From the NCBI RefSeq assembly GCF_015277775.1, contig NZ_CP063849.1, positions 9,129,501 through 9,193,500 on the forward strand: a stretch of DNA of 64,000 bases. Reading direction: 5' to 3'. Each line of letters opens with the position of its first letter. Position 1 is the first letter of the stretch. The stretch is from Paludibaculum fermentans. GTDB taxonomy: Bacteria; Acidobacteriota; Terriglobia; Bryobacterales; Bryobacteraceae. A program made the translations under genes and the position numbers. The notes under the pieces were generated by a model that ran no database searches, was not told the DNA's origin, and saw only the letters and a program-made list of their open reading frames with translations. Below are positions 51,574-60,663 of this stretch, one piece after another.

Positions 51574-51972
51574 GTGGTTCCCTTCCGGCTGTCGTTTGTG
51601 CCCGGCATCCCGTTGTTTGAGCAGGTCGTCTACGCGGCCCGCAAGGCGATCGTCAGCGGAAAGCTCCGGCCGGGCGACGCCTTCCCTTCCATCCGAGGGC
51701 TCAGCCGGGAGTTGAAGATCAACCCGAATACGGCCCACAAGGTCATCGCCCATCTCATCAACGAAGGCCTGCTCGAGGTGAAGCCCGGCATCGGCGCCTT
51801 TGTGGCCGAGCCGAGAAGCTCCACGCGCGCCCAGCGCCGGCAGTTGCTGGAGACGGAGCTGGAGCACCTGGTGGTGGAGGCCCGTAAGTTGGGCCTGAGC
51901 CTGGCGGACGTGCAGGACGGGATCGCCGAACACTGGCGGAAGCTGGAACCGCCTTCCGGAGAAGACGCATGA
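51556..51972 (+). CDS. GntR-family (YtrA-type) transcriptional repressor
   Basis: 138 residues from ATG 51556 (AGGTAGG 6 bases upstream); a GTG at 51574, just after the operator, is the alternative start. The winged helix is at about 15-80 (IPLFEQVVYAARKAIVSGKLRPGDAFPSIRGLSRELKINPNTAHKVIAHLINEGLLEVKPGIGAFVAEPR). A short helical tail (about 90-138) replaces the large effector domain, which defines the YtrA subfamily. These repressors control adjacent ABC transporters, and here the ATPase gene overlaps by 4 bases (ATGA). The operator palindrome lies over its own translation start, so bound protein would block transcription at the start of the gene. Confidence 0.93.
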   Translation: MCHSAPVVPFRLSFVPGIPLFEQVVYAARKAIVSGKLRPGDAFPSIRGLSRELKINPNTAHKVIAHLINEGLLEVKPGIGAFVAEPRSSTRAQRRQLLETELEHLVVEARKLGLSLADVQDGIAEHWRKLEPPSGEDA

Positions 51973-52862
51973 GCATGGCAATTCACACCGAGCGCCTGAC
52001 CAAGCGGTATGGGGGCACCGAGGCGCTACGCGGCCTCGACCTGGACGTGCCCCGGGGCTCCATCTACGCCTTTGTCGGGCCGAACGGGGCAGGGAAGACC
52101 ACGGCGATCCAGACCATCCTTAACCTGCGACAGCCGACCACTGGGCGCGCGGAGGTGATGGGCGCGGACAGCCGCGCGCTCACGCACGAGAACTTCCAGC
52201 ACATCGGGTACGTTTCGGAGAACCAGCGTTTGCCGGAGTGGATGACGGTGGAGGAGTTCTTTGACTACCTCCGGCCGCTCTACAAAACGTGGGACGCGGA
52301 CCTTCACGCTGAGCTGCGCCGCCAGTTTGACTTGCCGCCCGGCCGCAAGGTGAAGCAACTGTCGCGCGGCATGAAGATGAAGGTAGCCCTTGCCTCGGCG
52401 CTGGTGTTCCGGCCACAGCTCCTGATCCTCGACGAGCCCTTCACCGGACTGGATCCACTCGTCCGCGAGGAGCTCATTCAGGGCCTGCTCGATCGCGCTG
52501 AGGGCATGACGATCTTCGTCTCCTCGCATGACCTGGCGGAGATCGAATCCTTCGCCAGCCATGTCGGCTATCTGGAACAGGGCCGGCTGCGTTTGTCCGA
52601 GGAGATGGCGGTGCTCGCCGAGCGCTTCCGGGAAGTGCAGGTGGTGTTCGAGGGGGAGGCTCAGCGCCCGGCGCCCTGGCCGGAAGATTGGCTGCCGCCG
52701 GAGACGTCGGGATCGATGATGCGCTTTGTGGATACGCGTCAGGATCCTGCCCGCTGGCCGGCCGCCTTCCCGACCGCACGTAGCATCGAAGCCCAACCCA
52801 TGACCCTCCGAGCCATCTTCGTGGCCCTGGCGCGCAGCGGCCGCAAGGGAGAACAGCAATGA
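51969..52862 (+). CDS. ABC transporter ATP-binding protein
   Basis: 297 residues with Walker A GPNGAGKTT (37-45), Q-loop region NLRQPTTGRAEV, signature LSRGMKMKVALASAL (about 133-147) in place of the usual LSGGQ, Walker B LLILDEPFTGLDP, and the switch His in FVSSHDLAEIES. The C-terminal ~70 residues form a small extra domain. The signature Ser-Arg-Gly instead of Ser-Gly-Gly is common in YtrB/EcsA-type exporters. It overlaps both neighbours by 4 bases (GntR upstream, permease downstream), so the three are one translationally coupled operon. It probably powers export or sensing of an antimicrobial or envelope-stress agent. Confidence 0.95.
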   Translation: MSMAIHTERLTKRYGGTEALRGLDLDVPRGSIYAFVGPNGAGKTTAIQTILNLRQPTTGRAEVMGADSRALTHENFQHIGYVSENQRLPEWMTVEEFFDYLRPLYKTWDADLHAELRRQFDLPPGRKVKQLSRGMKMKVALASALVFRPQLLILDEPFTGLDPLVREELIQGLLDRAEGMTIFVSSHDLAEIESFASHVGYLEQGRLRLSEEMAVLAERFREVQVVFEGEAQRPAPWPEDWLPPETSGSMMRFVDTRQDPARWPAAFPTARSIEAQPMTLRAIFVALARSGRKGEQQ

Positions 52863-54322
52863 GACTGGTCCTGCACCTGCTCCGCAAGGACATCCGCCAG
52901 TGGTGGTACGAGAGCATCGTCACGCTGATCGTGCTCTTCACTGCTGCTTTCACTGCAGCTGAGTCCATGAATGCGTCGATCACGCTGGTGGTGTCGTTCC
53001 TGTTCCCTTACCTGTCGCCCGTGTTGCTCGTCCTGCTCGTGGGGCGGGTCATCCAGGCGGAGCGATGGCCTTCTCCTTTGGAAGACTGGCGAACGAGGCC
53101 GATCTCCCGGCTTCACATCCTCTCGGCCAAGTCGCTGTTTGCCGGATTGTTTGTCGTTCTCCCCTGCTGGCTGGGCCATCTGATTGCCTTCCGCAGTCTT
53201 GGGTACAGTACCCGCCTCTGGTTGCAGGAATCACCGCTTTTGCTGTTCGGCACGCTGGTGCTGTTTGTCCTCCCCGCGGCGGCCGTGATGGCGGTGACCA
53301 CCCATGTCGGCCAGGCGATTCTCACCGCCGTGGGACTGCTGCTGGGATCACTTCTGGTCAGCGCGAATCTGTCATCGCATAACTTCTCGGCGGCTCCGCC
53401 CAACTGGCGGGTGACGGCGATGCTGCTTGCTCTGTTCGCCGTCGTGGCCCTGGCTGCCCTTTACTGTCAACTGCTCCGCAACCGGACCTGGATGGCTCGT
53501 GGCGTCCTGGTGTTGGGCTGCATGGCGGTCGTGTGTTTAGCGTCGTGGCGGCCGTTTCGCGACAGCACTGCCCTGCGTGACTGGCTCAATCCGATGCCGG
53601 ACACTCTGCGGCCGATGGCGCTGAAGATATCCGCGCCGAAAAGCGGCCTTTTGTCGACGGCGCCTGGATCGAGCGCGGACATTGTGATGCTCCAGTTCCC
53701 CACGGAACTCTCCGGCGTGCCCGAGGACGTGATCACGGAGGCGAGCACAGGGAACGCCGTGTTACATGCTGCTGACGGATCAGAGTACCGGTTTGGCCTG
53801 GCCCGAGGGGATCAATCCGTGGGAACCCGCTGGAGTTATGCGCTCATGATGCGGCGCCAACGGTACGACGTGTTGCGCGTGCAGCCCGTGGAACTGGACC
53901 TGCAATTCTGGGTGTACGTCTACTGGAATCCAGATCTATACACCGCGACGGTGAAAGACCGGCGCATCACAGTTGGGGACCTCTTTGAGTGTTCACCGAA
54001 TTCACTGTTAAAAATGGCGAGCGAAAGGCCGGATCTCGAGTGCTCGACCGCGAACTCGAATCTTCGGCGATTGGAGTTCAGTTGGCCGTCGAAGACGGGC
54101 GCCGTGAAACTTCCGGCGACGGCCTACGGTGACGACAGCTACGACTTCTTTCGATCCAGCGGAGGCCGGGTGCTGCGCCGTGAAGTCTTCTCGGGCAACC
54201 TGCTGCCGTATTGGGATGAGGGAACGCAAGTGCAGGTTCGCCACTACAAGGCCGTCTACCAGTGGCACAAGACGGTTCACCTGTCCGGCGTCCGCCTCGA
54301 CGACTACCGGCAAAACGAGTAG
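52859..54322 (+). CDS. ABC transporter permease with large C-terminal extracytoplasmic domain
   Basis: 487 residues. Hydrophobic segments lie at about 20-36, 42-62, 98-116, 124-150, 155-172, 182-202 and 212-226. A soluble part of roughly 250 residues follows (about 235-487; SADIVMLQFPTELSGVPEDVITEASTGNAV, ELDLQFWVYVYWNPDLYTATVKDRRITVGDLFECSP). The N-terminal motif LLRKDIRQWWYESIV is typical of ABC-2-type permeases. The large C-terminal domain is not common in YtrC/D permeases and could be a periplasmic sensor or substrate-binding module. The start ATG overlaps the ATPase stop. Confidence 0.82.
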   Translation: MRLVLHLLRKDIRQWWYESIVTLIVLFTAAFTAAESMNASITLVVSFLFPYLSPVLLVLLVGRVIQAERWPSPLEDWRTRPISRLHILSAKSLFAGLFVVLPCWLGHLIAFRSLGYSTRLWLQESPLLLFGTLVLFVLPAAAVMAVTTHVGQAILTAVGLLLGSLLVSANLSSHNFSAAPPNWRVTAMLLALFAVVALAALYCQLLRNRTWMARGVLVLGCMAVVCLASWRPFRDSTALRDWLNPMPDTLRPMALKISAPKSGLLSTAPGSSADIVMLQFPTELSGVPEDVITEASTGNAVLHAADGSEYRFGLARGDQSVGTRWSYALMMRRQRYDVLRVQPVELDLQFWVYVYWNPDLYTATVKDRRITVGDLFECSPNSLLKMASERPDLECSTANSNLRRLEFSWPSKTGAVKLPATAYGDDSYDFFRSSGGRVLRREVFSGNLLPYWDEGTQVQVRHYKAVYQWHKTVHLSGVRLDDYRQNE

Positions 54323-54347
54323 CCGCGGGCTCCTCGCATCAGGCCCA

Positions 54348-57300
54348 TCACTGTGCCGCCACTTTCACCGGTAGTACGCCTGCGGTCAGCGGGCCGACCT
54401 TGACCGTCACGTAGTGGTCGCCGTCATACAGGCCCGGCACCTCCACCCAGACGTCCAGCACTCCGGCGTCGGTCGTGCTCATTGTGGCAGACACCACTCG
54501 CAGCTCCTTCATGCCTGTGTAGGCGGTCACCGGCAGCACCGGGGTTGACGGAACTTCCAGGGAAGCCGCCTGTCCATCCGGCAGCGCAGGGCTCACCGCC
54601 CCTTGCCCTGTCAGGCGGATCAGCATTCGCTCACCCGGATGCACCGGATTCTCCGGATTGATCAGCGACCCGTCTTCCTTCCGCGCGTACAGACCGTTGA
54701 CCAGCGCTTCCAGGTACTGCGGGTTGGCTGCGGCCACGGACATCACCACGGATCCGGCCCGTGCGCCATTCGCGTCCAGCGCCTCAAGCGTGTACGAGCC
54801 GGGTTGGATTCCGCTCGGCAATTGCAGCAGGAACGTACGGTCTTTATAGGAACGGATGGGTACCGGCGCGCCGGCCAGTTGGAAGGAGTAGCCGGCCATC
54901 GAAGACGGCAGCCCGCCTGGCTCCGCGTCCTCCGCGGCCAGCGGCCCGGGCATGTACGTGTCGAGTTTGGCGAAGAAGAGCGCCCCGCTCGCCACCCCGC
55001 TGCGCGATGCGTCGGCGAAGATTTGCTGCCGGGACAGGGTCGAGATCGAGAGCCGCTTGTCGTAATCCTGCGGTGCCACCATGGTGTAGACGGTCACGGT
55101 CCGCACCTGCTGGTTGGACGCCTGGAATCGTACGGTGTAGGACCGGTTCTCCACCGCTGCGGGCGTGGCGGTCACCGTCAGGTCCACTGGAGTGATACCT
55201 GTGGCCGGGGTGATGGTCAGCCAGTCCGGTAGCGGATCCATCGTGAAGCTGAGCGGATCTCCGGTGCTCTCCACCCGCAGCAGGGCCGAGCCGGCCGGCT
55301 GGGCGTCGCTCACCGGGATGGTCACTGCCTGCGGAGTCGTGAACAAACGCGGAATCTGCGCCGCCGCCTCGCCCACCCGGAAGTTCACCGTGAACGTCGC
55401 CTGGGCCGGAGCGTACGGCGAGTAGCTGGACCACCGCAACTCAAACGTCACGGTGCGCGTGCCGGGCGAAAGGCCGGCGCCATTTGCCGTAAATGTGATC
55501 TCCGTCGGGGTGGTGCCTGTGGTTGTGTTCATGGTGAGCCACGCCGGCATGTCGGTGGTCGGAGTCACCTTGAATTCCATCGGCGCCGTGACCAGGGTGG
55601 CGAATATATCGCCTTCCGCCATGCTGCTGATCCGGATGGTGCCGGTGACCGGCGGCGCATCTGGCCGATCCACCGCGAGCTGCACCACTCCGGGCCCGTT
55701 GTGGTAAGACTCGGGCTCAAAGACCACCTGAATTGGGCGTTGAATGATCCTCGATGGCAGGAGAGCCAGCCCATCCTGCGCGCCGGGTGCGAACACATAC
55801 AGGCGGTTCGTCCAGCCCGACTGCTGGATGGCGAGCGCGGTATCGAAGGGCGTTGTGCCCTGGGCGGGCACCGTCTCCACATCCTTGAAGCTCAAGTGCG
55901 GGGTCACCCGGATCGGCAGCGTCTTGCTGCCAGTCTCCGCATGCAGGTTGACCGTCACGGGCGGCGTGCTGCCGTCCACTGCCTGATGGGCGCGCAGTTC
56001 CATCGCGCCCGCATTGAGTTCCAATTTTGGCGCGTCTGGCACATCGGCATCCATCGCCGCAAACCAGACGTCTCCGGTTCCGCCGGGCCCCAGCGGTGAG
56101 AGGTCAGGGCTGGCGGGCGAGTATTCCTGAACCGTGAACGCGAATCGTTCTCCGCTGTGTCCGCACAATGGGCCGTAGCCGACTCCTCCGATGGTCTTGC
56201 TTAATAGCGACCCGCCGCCTGGACTCATGCGCAGCAAACCTGTCGTGATGAGCTGCGGAGTGGCATCCCGCCGGTTCTGCGTCGTTAGCACATCAATGCC
56301 CGCGCTACCGATGTTCAGGCAGAGGCCATCATCCGAATCCGGCAGGAAGGTGCTGAACACAAGGGCGTCGCCCGCCGGTGCCAGTTTGGCCAGAAATCCG
56401 CGAGGGAATCCAGGCAGGCGATCGTATGCCTCCTCGGTGCTGGGAAAGACGGGCTGCGCAAGATTGCCAGTGGAGGTTTGGGCGGATCCGCTAATATAGA
56501 TGAAACCTTCTCCGTCCACCCCGACGGCCGATCCGTGGTCATCGCCCAGTCCTCCAAACATCGTCGAGAGGAGGATCTGCGTGCCGTCCGGGCTCAACTT
56601 CAACAGAAGCACATCCCCTGTGGCAACCCCTCCATCCTCCGATCGCTCCCTCGTCAACGTGTCTACCGTCGGTTTGAAGCTTTTCCCCCAGGCGGAACCC
56701 GTCAAATAGGCATGCCCCTGCGCATCCGTGGTGATGGCGTAAATCTGAACCTGGGGCAGGTAGGTTGCATAAACGATTGTGGAACCTTGCGCGTTGATCT
56801 TCATCGCAAACGGCCAGGAGCCTTCCGCGTTGGGGCCTTCGACCGTTCTTGGCATGCCTGTGCCCCGCCCTGCGACAAAGGCGTTGCCGTCCGTATCTAC
56901 CGTCAGCCCGCGTTGCGGGATCGTGCCGGTGCCGCCTAATTTGGTCGAGTACACCAGCGTTGAGCCGCTGGGATCCAACTTGAAAAGGAAACAGTTTCCC
57001 GTTGTCGAGGCGGCTCCGGGCGTCGTGGGGAGATCCGCATTGGCTCCCGCGCCGGCCACATAGACGCTGCTGTCCGCGCCGGCCACAATGGCGGAAGGAG
57101 TCCCTGGGCCGAGCAGGACACTGTAGAGAATGTTCGCGCCCGACGGATCAATCTTGGCGACGAACAGGTCCTGGTATTGATAGTCGGGTGAGGCCGGCCG
57201 GGGCGCCAGACGCTTCGCATTGGGGAAATCCGCCGAGGCCGTCGTGCCCGTGATGTAGACATTCCCGGCAAAGTCCGTGGTGATGGCCGTCGCTGAATCG

Positions 57301-57446
57301 AGAGCCGACCCGCCCAGCACGTTGGCGTACCGGATCACCGGACGCGCTGTCTGCGCGTAAGCCGCGCTCAAGCCCAGCAGGAGAACGGAAATAGCCCGAA
57401 ACAATGACCGCCGACCAAATGAGGTCGATTTCGATTTTGTGAACAT
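54348..57446 (-). CDS. Secreted SBBP beta-propeller protein with BACON-like and TIGR03437-like domains
   Basis: 1032 residues with a signal peptide (about 1-31). Residues about 38-460 hold SBBP repeats (YANVLGGSALDSATAITTDFAGNVYITGTT, DLFVAKIDPSGANILYSVLLG, GNCFLFKLDPSGSTLVYSTKLGG, DVLLLKLSPDGTQILLSTMFGG), forming a beta propeller. Residues about 490-800 contain BACON-like sandwiches (DMPAWLTMNTTTGTTPTEITFTANG, DPLPDWLTITPATGITPVDLTVTA). The C-terminal ~200 residues resemble TIGR03437 (VHPGERMLIRLTGQGAVSPALPDGQ, DGDHYVTVKVGPLTAGVLPVKV). The product is probably extracellular and structural or glycan/protein-binding. Such giants are abundant in Solibacterales. The gene is monocistronic, and no ribosome site stands out. 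Confidence 0.87.
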   Translation of the reverse strand: MFTKSKSTSFGRRSLFRAISVLLLGLSAAYAQTARPVIRYANVLGGSALDSATAITTDFAGNVYITGTTASADFPNAKRLAPRPASPDYQYQDLFVAKIDPSGANILYSVLLGPGTPSAIVAGADSSVYVAGAGANADLPTTPGAASTTGNCFLFKLDPSGSTLVYSTKLGGTGTIPQRGLTVDTDGNAFVAGRGTGMPRTVEGPNAEGSWPFAMKINAQGSTIVYATYLPQVQIYAITTDAQGHAYLTGSAWGKSFKPTVDTLTRERSEDGGVATGDVLLLKLSPDGTQILLSTMFGGLGDDHGSAVGVDGEGFIYISGSAQTSTGNLAQPVFPSTEEAYDRLPGFPRGFLAKLAPAGDALVFSTFLPDSDDGLCLNIGSAGIDVLTTQNRRDATPQLITTGLLRMSPGGGSLLSKTIGGVGYGPLCGHSGERFAFTVQEYSPASPDLSPLGPGGTGDVWFAAMDADVPDAPKLELNAGAMELRAHQAVDGSTPPVTVNLHAETGSKTLPIRVTPHLSFKDVETVPAQGTTPFDTALAIQQSGWTNRLYVFAPGAQDGLALLPSRIIQRPIQVVFEPESYHNGPGVVQLAVDRPDAPPVTGTIRISSMAEGDIFATLVTAPMEFKVTPTTDMPAWLTMNTTTGTTPTEITFTANGAGLSPGTRTVTFELRWSSYSPYAPAQATFTVNFRVGEAAAQIPRLFTTPQAVTIPVSDAQPAGSALLRVESTGDPLSFTMDPLPDWLTITPATGITPVDLTVTATPAAVENRSYTVRFQASNQQVRTVTVYTMVAPQDYDKRLSISTLSRQQIFADASRSGVASGALFFAKLDTYMPGPLAAEDAEPGGLPSSMAGYSFQLAGAPVPIRSYKDRTFLLQLPSGIQPGSYTLEALDANGARAGSVVMSVAAANPQYLEALVNGLYARKEDGSLINPENPVHPGERMLIRLTGQGAVSPALPDGQAASLEVPSTPVLPVTAYTGMKELRVVSATMSTTDAGVLDVWVEVPGLYDGDHYVTVKVGPLTAGVLPVKVAAQ

Positions 57447-57842
57447 GCGTCATGGTCATATTAGCGCGAAGGAAATGTACTGTGCGCATTTTGGCGGTTT
57501 TCGTCCTAAATGAGAATTCCCGGTCTTCGGAAGAGCAGCGACTTGTGGCAGAAGCGCTGTCGCTGTTCGCGGGAAAAGGAATTAGGGGAGGCTGAAGTCG
57601 CCCGGTGAAAAGATCTCCATTTGAAAGGCCTCATATGAGGGCCGCTGACGCTCAACTCCACGCCAGGCGCACGAACGCACAACCCTCCGATCAGCACAAT
57701 TCCCGCTGTTCCTGGAATGACCTCCGGTTCGGATATTCCTCCCGATCTGTCCTGCTCGCCAGGCACCACCCGCGATCGCCAGGGACTGAGCGACCCGTGA
57801 GTTCACACCCGTAACACGCTACACTCAGCCAGCAGCCAAGAT
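57447..57842. other. Intergenic region
   Basis: About 396 bases between divergent genes. No gene with a supported start is seen. Short frames on both strands lack ribosome sites and motifs. It must contain the divergent promoters. Confidence 0.5.
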
Positions 57843-59315
57843 ATGCAGCGCATCGCCATCACGGGAGTTACCGGCTACATCGGCGGCAGATTGGCGCCCA
57901 TGCTCCTGGAGTCCGGCTACTCCCTGCGCTGCCTCGTTCGGACGCCCAGGAAACTCGAAGGCCGCAAGTGGACGGAAGACGCCCGGGTGGAGATCCGGAA
58001 GACGGAGTTGGCGGATGCCGACGCTCTGACGCGAGAGCTTTCCGGCTGCTCCGCCGCGTACTATCTCGTGCATTCGATGATGTCCGCCGGCGGCGAATAC
58101 GCACAGCTCGACCTGCAACTGGCCGGGGCATTTGCGAAAGCAGCGGCGGCGGCCGGCGTGACCCGTATCATCTATCTGGGCGGGCTCGGTGAAACCGGCC
58201 CGAACCTGAGCCAGCATCTGGCGTCGAGGCGCGATGTCGAATCCGCCCTGGCTTCCACCGGTGTGCCGGTGACGGTGCTGCGCGCGGCCATGATCGTCGG
58301 TTCCGGCTCCGCCTCGTTTGAAATCCTTCGCTATCTGGTGCAGCGCCTGCCGGTGATGATCACTCCGAAGTGGGTCAGCACGCGGTGCCAGCCCATCGCG
58401 GTGGAGAACGTGCTTGGGTATCTGGTGGGTGTCCTGTCCGTCCCCGAATGCGCCGGTGGGACGTTCGACATCGGCGGCTCCGAGATCCTCCCTTACAGCG
58501 AGATCATGCGGACCATGGCGGAAGAGTTGAAACTGCCCCGCCGCTGGATCATCCCTGTGCCGGTGCTGACGCCGCGCCTGAGCTCCTATTGGATTCATCT
58601 GGTGACGCCCTTGAGCAGCAGCATCGCGCGGCCCCTGGCCGAAGGGTTGAAGAACGAAGTTGTCTGCCGCGAGGACCGGATTACCCATCTCGTTCCTCAA
58701 AAACTGATGAATGTGCGCGAGGCCATCCGGGCGGCCCTCAGCCAGGTGGAGTCCCGCCTGGTGGAGACGAACTGGTCGATGGCCGGACCCATGCTGGGCG
58801 ATCCCGACTGGTCGGGCGGCACCGTCTTCCGGGATGAGCGTTCGGTCTCCATGGAAGTGCCTGCCTGGGCCGCATTCCGTGCCGTGTGCCGGCTGGGCGG
58901 CGAGCACGGCTGGTATGCGGATTGGCTGTGGAAGATTCGCGGGGCGCTGGACCGGTTGGCCGGAGGTCCGGGACTACGCCGCGGACGGCGCGATCCCGAC
59001 TCCCTGCGGTACGGCGACGCCTTGGATTTCTGGCGGGTCGTTGGAGTGGATCGCGATCAGTCGCTCTCCTTGCGGGCGGAAATGCGGCTGCCCGGCGAGG
59101 CACTGCTCGGCTTCCGGATCCAGGACAAGGGCGCCCATGAATGTACGCTGCGGCAAACAGCGCTGTTCCAGCCGCGCGGGCTGTTCGGCCTTCTTTACTG
59201 GTATTCCGTGCTCCCCTTCCACGGCCTGATTTTCCGAGGCATGCTGGCCGCGATCCAGGGTGATGCCTTGCGGATCGCGGCTGCCGAGGGAACCCGCCGG
59301 GCAGACGCCGGCTGA
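57843..59315 (+). CDS. NAD(P)-binding SDR-like protein with DUF2867
   Basis: 490 residues. The N-terminal Rossmann domain (about 1-290) has GVTGYIGGRL (nucleotide-binding TGxxGxxG), YYLVHSMMS and RIIYLGGLGE, and belongs to the atypical SDR group that includes YbjT/NmrA-like proteins (LRAAMIVGSGSASFEILRYLVQRLPVM). The C-terminal ~165 residues (about 325-490) match DUF2867 (FRAVCRLGGEHGWYADWLWKIRGALDRLAGGPGLRRGRRDP, LDFWRVVGVDRDQSLSLRAEMRLPGEALLGF, LFQPRGLFGLLYWYSVLPFHGLIFRGM). The fusion is well known, but its substrate is not. No catalytic Tyr/Lys pair is obvious, so a sensor or reductase role remains open. It ends 15 bases before the convergent RCC1 gene. Confidence 0.9.
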   Translation: MQRIAITGVTGYIGGRLAPMLLESGYSLRCLVRTPRKLEGRKWTEDARVEIRKTELADADALTRELSGCSAAYYLVHSMMSAGGEYAQLDLQLAGAFAKAAAAAGVTRIIYLGGLGETGPNLSQHLASRRDVESALASTGVPVTVLRAAMIVGSGSASFEILRYLVQRLPVMITPKWVSTRCQPIAVENVLGYLVGVLSVPECAGGTFDIGGSEILPYSEIMRTMAEELKLPRRWIIPVPVLTPRLSSYWIHLVTPLSSSIARPLAEGLKNEVVCREDRITHLVPQKLMNVREAIRAALSQVESRLVETNWSMAGPMLGDPDWSGGTVFRDERSVSMEVPAWAAFRAVCRLGGEHGWYADWLWKIRGALDRLAGGPGLRRGRRDPDSLRYGDALDFWRVVGVDRDQSLSLRAEMRLPGEALLGFRIQDKGAHECTLRQTALFQPRGLFGLLYWYSVLPFHGLIFRGMLAAIQGDALRIAAAEGTRRADAG

Positions 59316-59330
59316 TACCGGACCAGGCTG

Positions 59331-60515
59331 CTAGCGTGCCGGAAAGTTCAATGCAACCGGCAAAGGCGCGTTGTTGCTCAAGGGCCATTCGCGCCGGTCG
59401 CCGGATCCCCAGACCCACACAGATCCATCCTGCTTGACGGCGAACGACTGGTTGCCCCCGGCGAATACCGCTTTGACCCCGCTGATCTTCGCCGCTGCCG
59501 GAGTAGCCTGTTCCTGGCCGGTTAGCCCGTTGCCGGCCTGGCCCCAATCCGAGTTGCCCCAGCTTCTGACTGTGCCGTCTTTGAGCAGCGCCAGAAAATG
59601 CCGGCCGATCAATCCATTCGCCAGGGCCTTCGCATTCTGGACACCCGGCACCCTTACCGGTTTCCAGGTCCGCTCGTTGTCCTCCCTTTGGCCGTTGCCG
59701 AACTCGGCCTGCTGATTGGAGCCCCAGACCCAGACCGTCCCGTCCTTCTTGAGCGCCCCCGAGGCCACGGACGTTGCCGCTACCGAGGCGACGTTATCCA
59801 GGCCAGGGATCTCCTCCGGCAACGCTACACGTACACCTTCCGCCAGGGTCCGCCCCAGCCTGGCGCCGGCGCTGCCCCAGGAGAGGACCTTCCCGGTCGA
59901 AGTCAGGGCCAGCACGTGCGAACTGGACGCGCTGAGCTGCACTATGCCGGAGACGTTGGGAATGCGCACGGGAACTTGGGCCGCGGGCGTGGATTCGCCC
60001 ATACGGTTGTTATACACGCCATCGGCCACCATTCCAGAGCCGCGGGAGCCCCAGGCGCTGACTGTTCCATCCTTGTGAATCGCGTACGCGGTCATCCCGG
60101 CGGCGGTGATCTGCGCCACCTCCGCCAGACCGTTGACCTCCAGGGGCACTTCCGATCCCGCCAAACCCTGTTCGCCGCGGCCCAGTTCTCCATTCATGCC
60201 AAACCCGAACGCCAGCACTTTGCCGTTCTCCAGCAGCACGTAGGATGTTCGGCTGCCCGCCGCGATGTCGATCGCTTTGCCGGGCAGCGCGATGGGCGCA
60301 AAGGCGGTCATGTGCCCGCGGTAGTTGGGCAGTGTGGCGCGCGGTCCCAACTGTCCGTCCCGCATGTCTCCCCAGCCGCCCACCGTGCCATCGGCGAAGA
60401 GCACCAGCTTGTGCAGTTCACCGGTGATCTTGATGACTGCTCGCGGCGCCTGTGCGCGCGCGAGGCCGGTTGCCAGGAGCAATTGTACGGCCAGGCAGGA
60501 GGCGATCCGTTTCAT
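59331..60515 (-). CDS. Secreted RCC1-repeat beta-propeller protein
   Basis: 394 residues from ATG 60515, where the signal peptide starts (MKRIASCLAVQLLLATGLARA); an ATG 15 bases upstream is possible. Six to seven RCC1-type repeats span about 30-390: LVLFADGTVGGWGDMRDGQLG, YVLLENGKVLAFGFGMNGELGRGEQG, YAIHKDGTVSAWGSRGSG, LALTSTGKVLSWGSAG, GALKKDGTVWVWGSNQQAEFGNG, LALLKDGTVRSWGNSDWGQAGNG and FAVKQDGSVWVWGSG. They form one seven-bladed propeller. Bacterial RCC1 proteins are probably protein-binding; no enzyme activity is visible. The gene is monocistronic and convergent with the SDR-like gene. Confidence 0.9.
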   Translation of the reverse strand: MKRIASCLAVQLLLATGLARAQAPRAVIKITGELHKLVLFADGTVGGWGDMRDGQLGPRATLPNYRGHMTAFAPIALPGKAIDIAAGSRTSYVLLENGKVLAFGFGMNGELGRGEQGLAGSEVPLEVNGLAEVAQITAAGMTAYAIHKDGTVSAWGSRGSGMVADGVYNNRMGESTPAAQVPVRIPNVSGIVQLSASSSHVLALTSTGKVLSWGSAGARLGRTLAEGVRVALPEEIPGLDNVASVAATSVASGALKKDGTVWVWGSNQQAEFGNGQREDNERTWKPVRVPGVQNAKALANGLIGRHFLALLKDGTVRSWGNSDWGQAGNGLTGQEQATPAAAKISGVKAVFAGGNQSFAVKQDGSVWVWGSGDRREWPLSNNAPLPVALNFPAR

Positions 60516-60663
60516 GGTCACAGCCTGCATTATCGCCCAGATCCACAGGGAGGCCCGACGTCCGTACAGTGCGAATCGTTCCAGTCACAGGGCGCTCGGG
60601 CAGCGGCCGGCGCGCACTCGGCCAGATGTTATACTTTTTCGGACAGAAAGCGAGGCATCGGAT

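Noticed and set aside
57506-57769. 87-codon minus-strand frame in the gap before 57843
   Set aside because: No ribosome site, no recognisable motif, and overlapping short frames of equal quality on the other strand.
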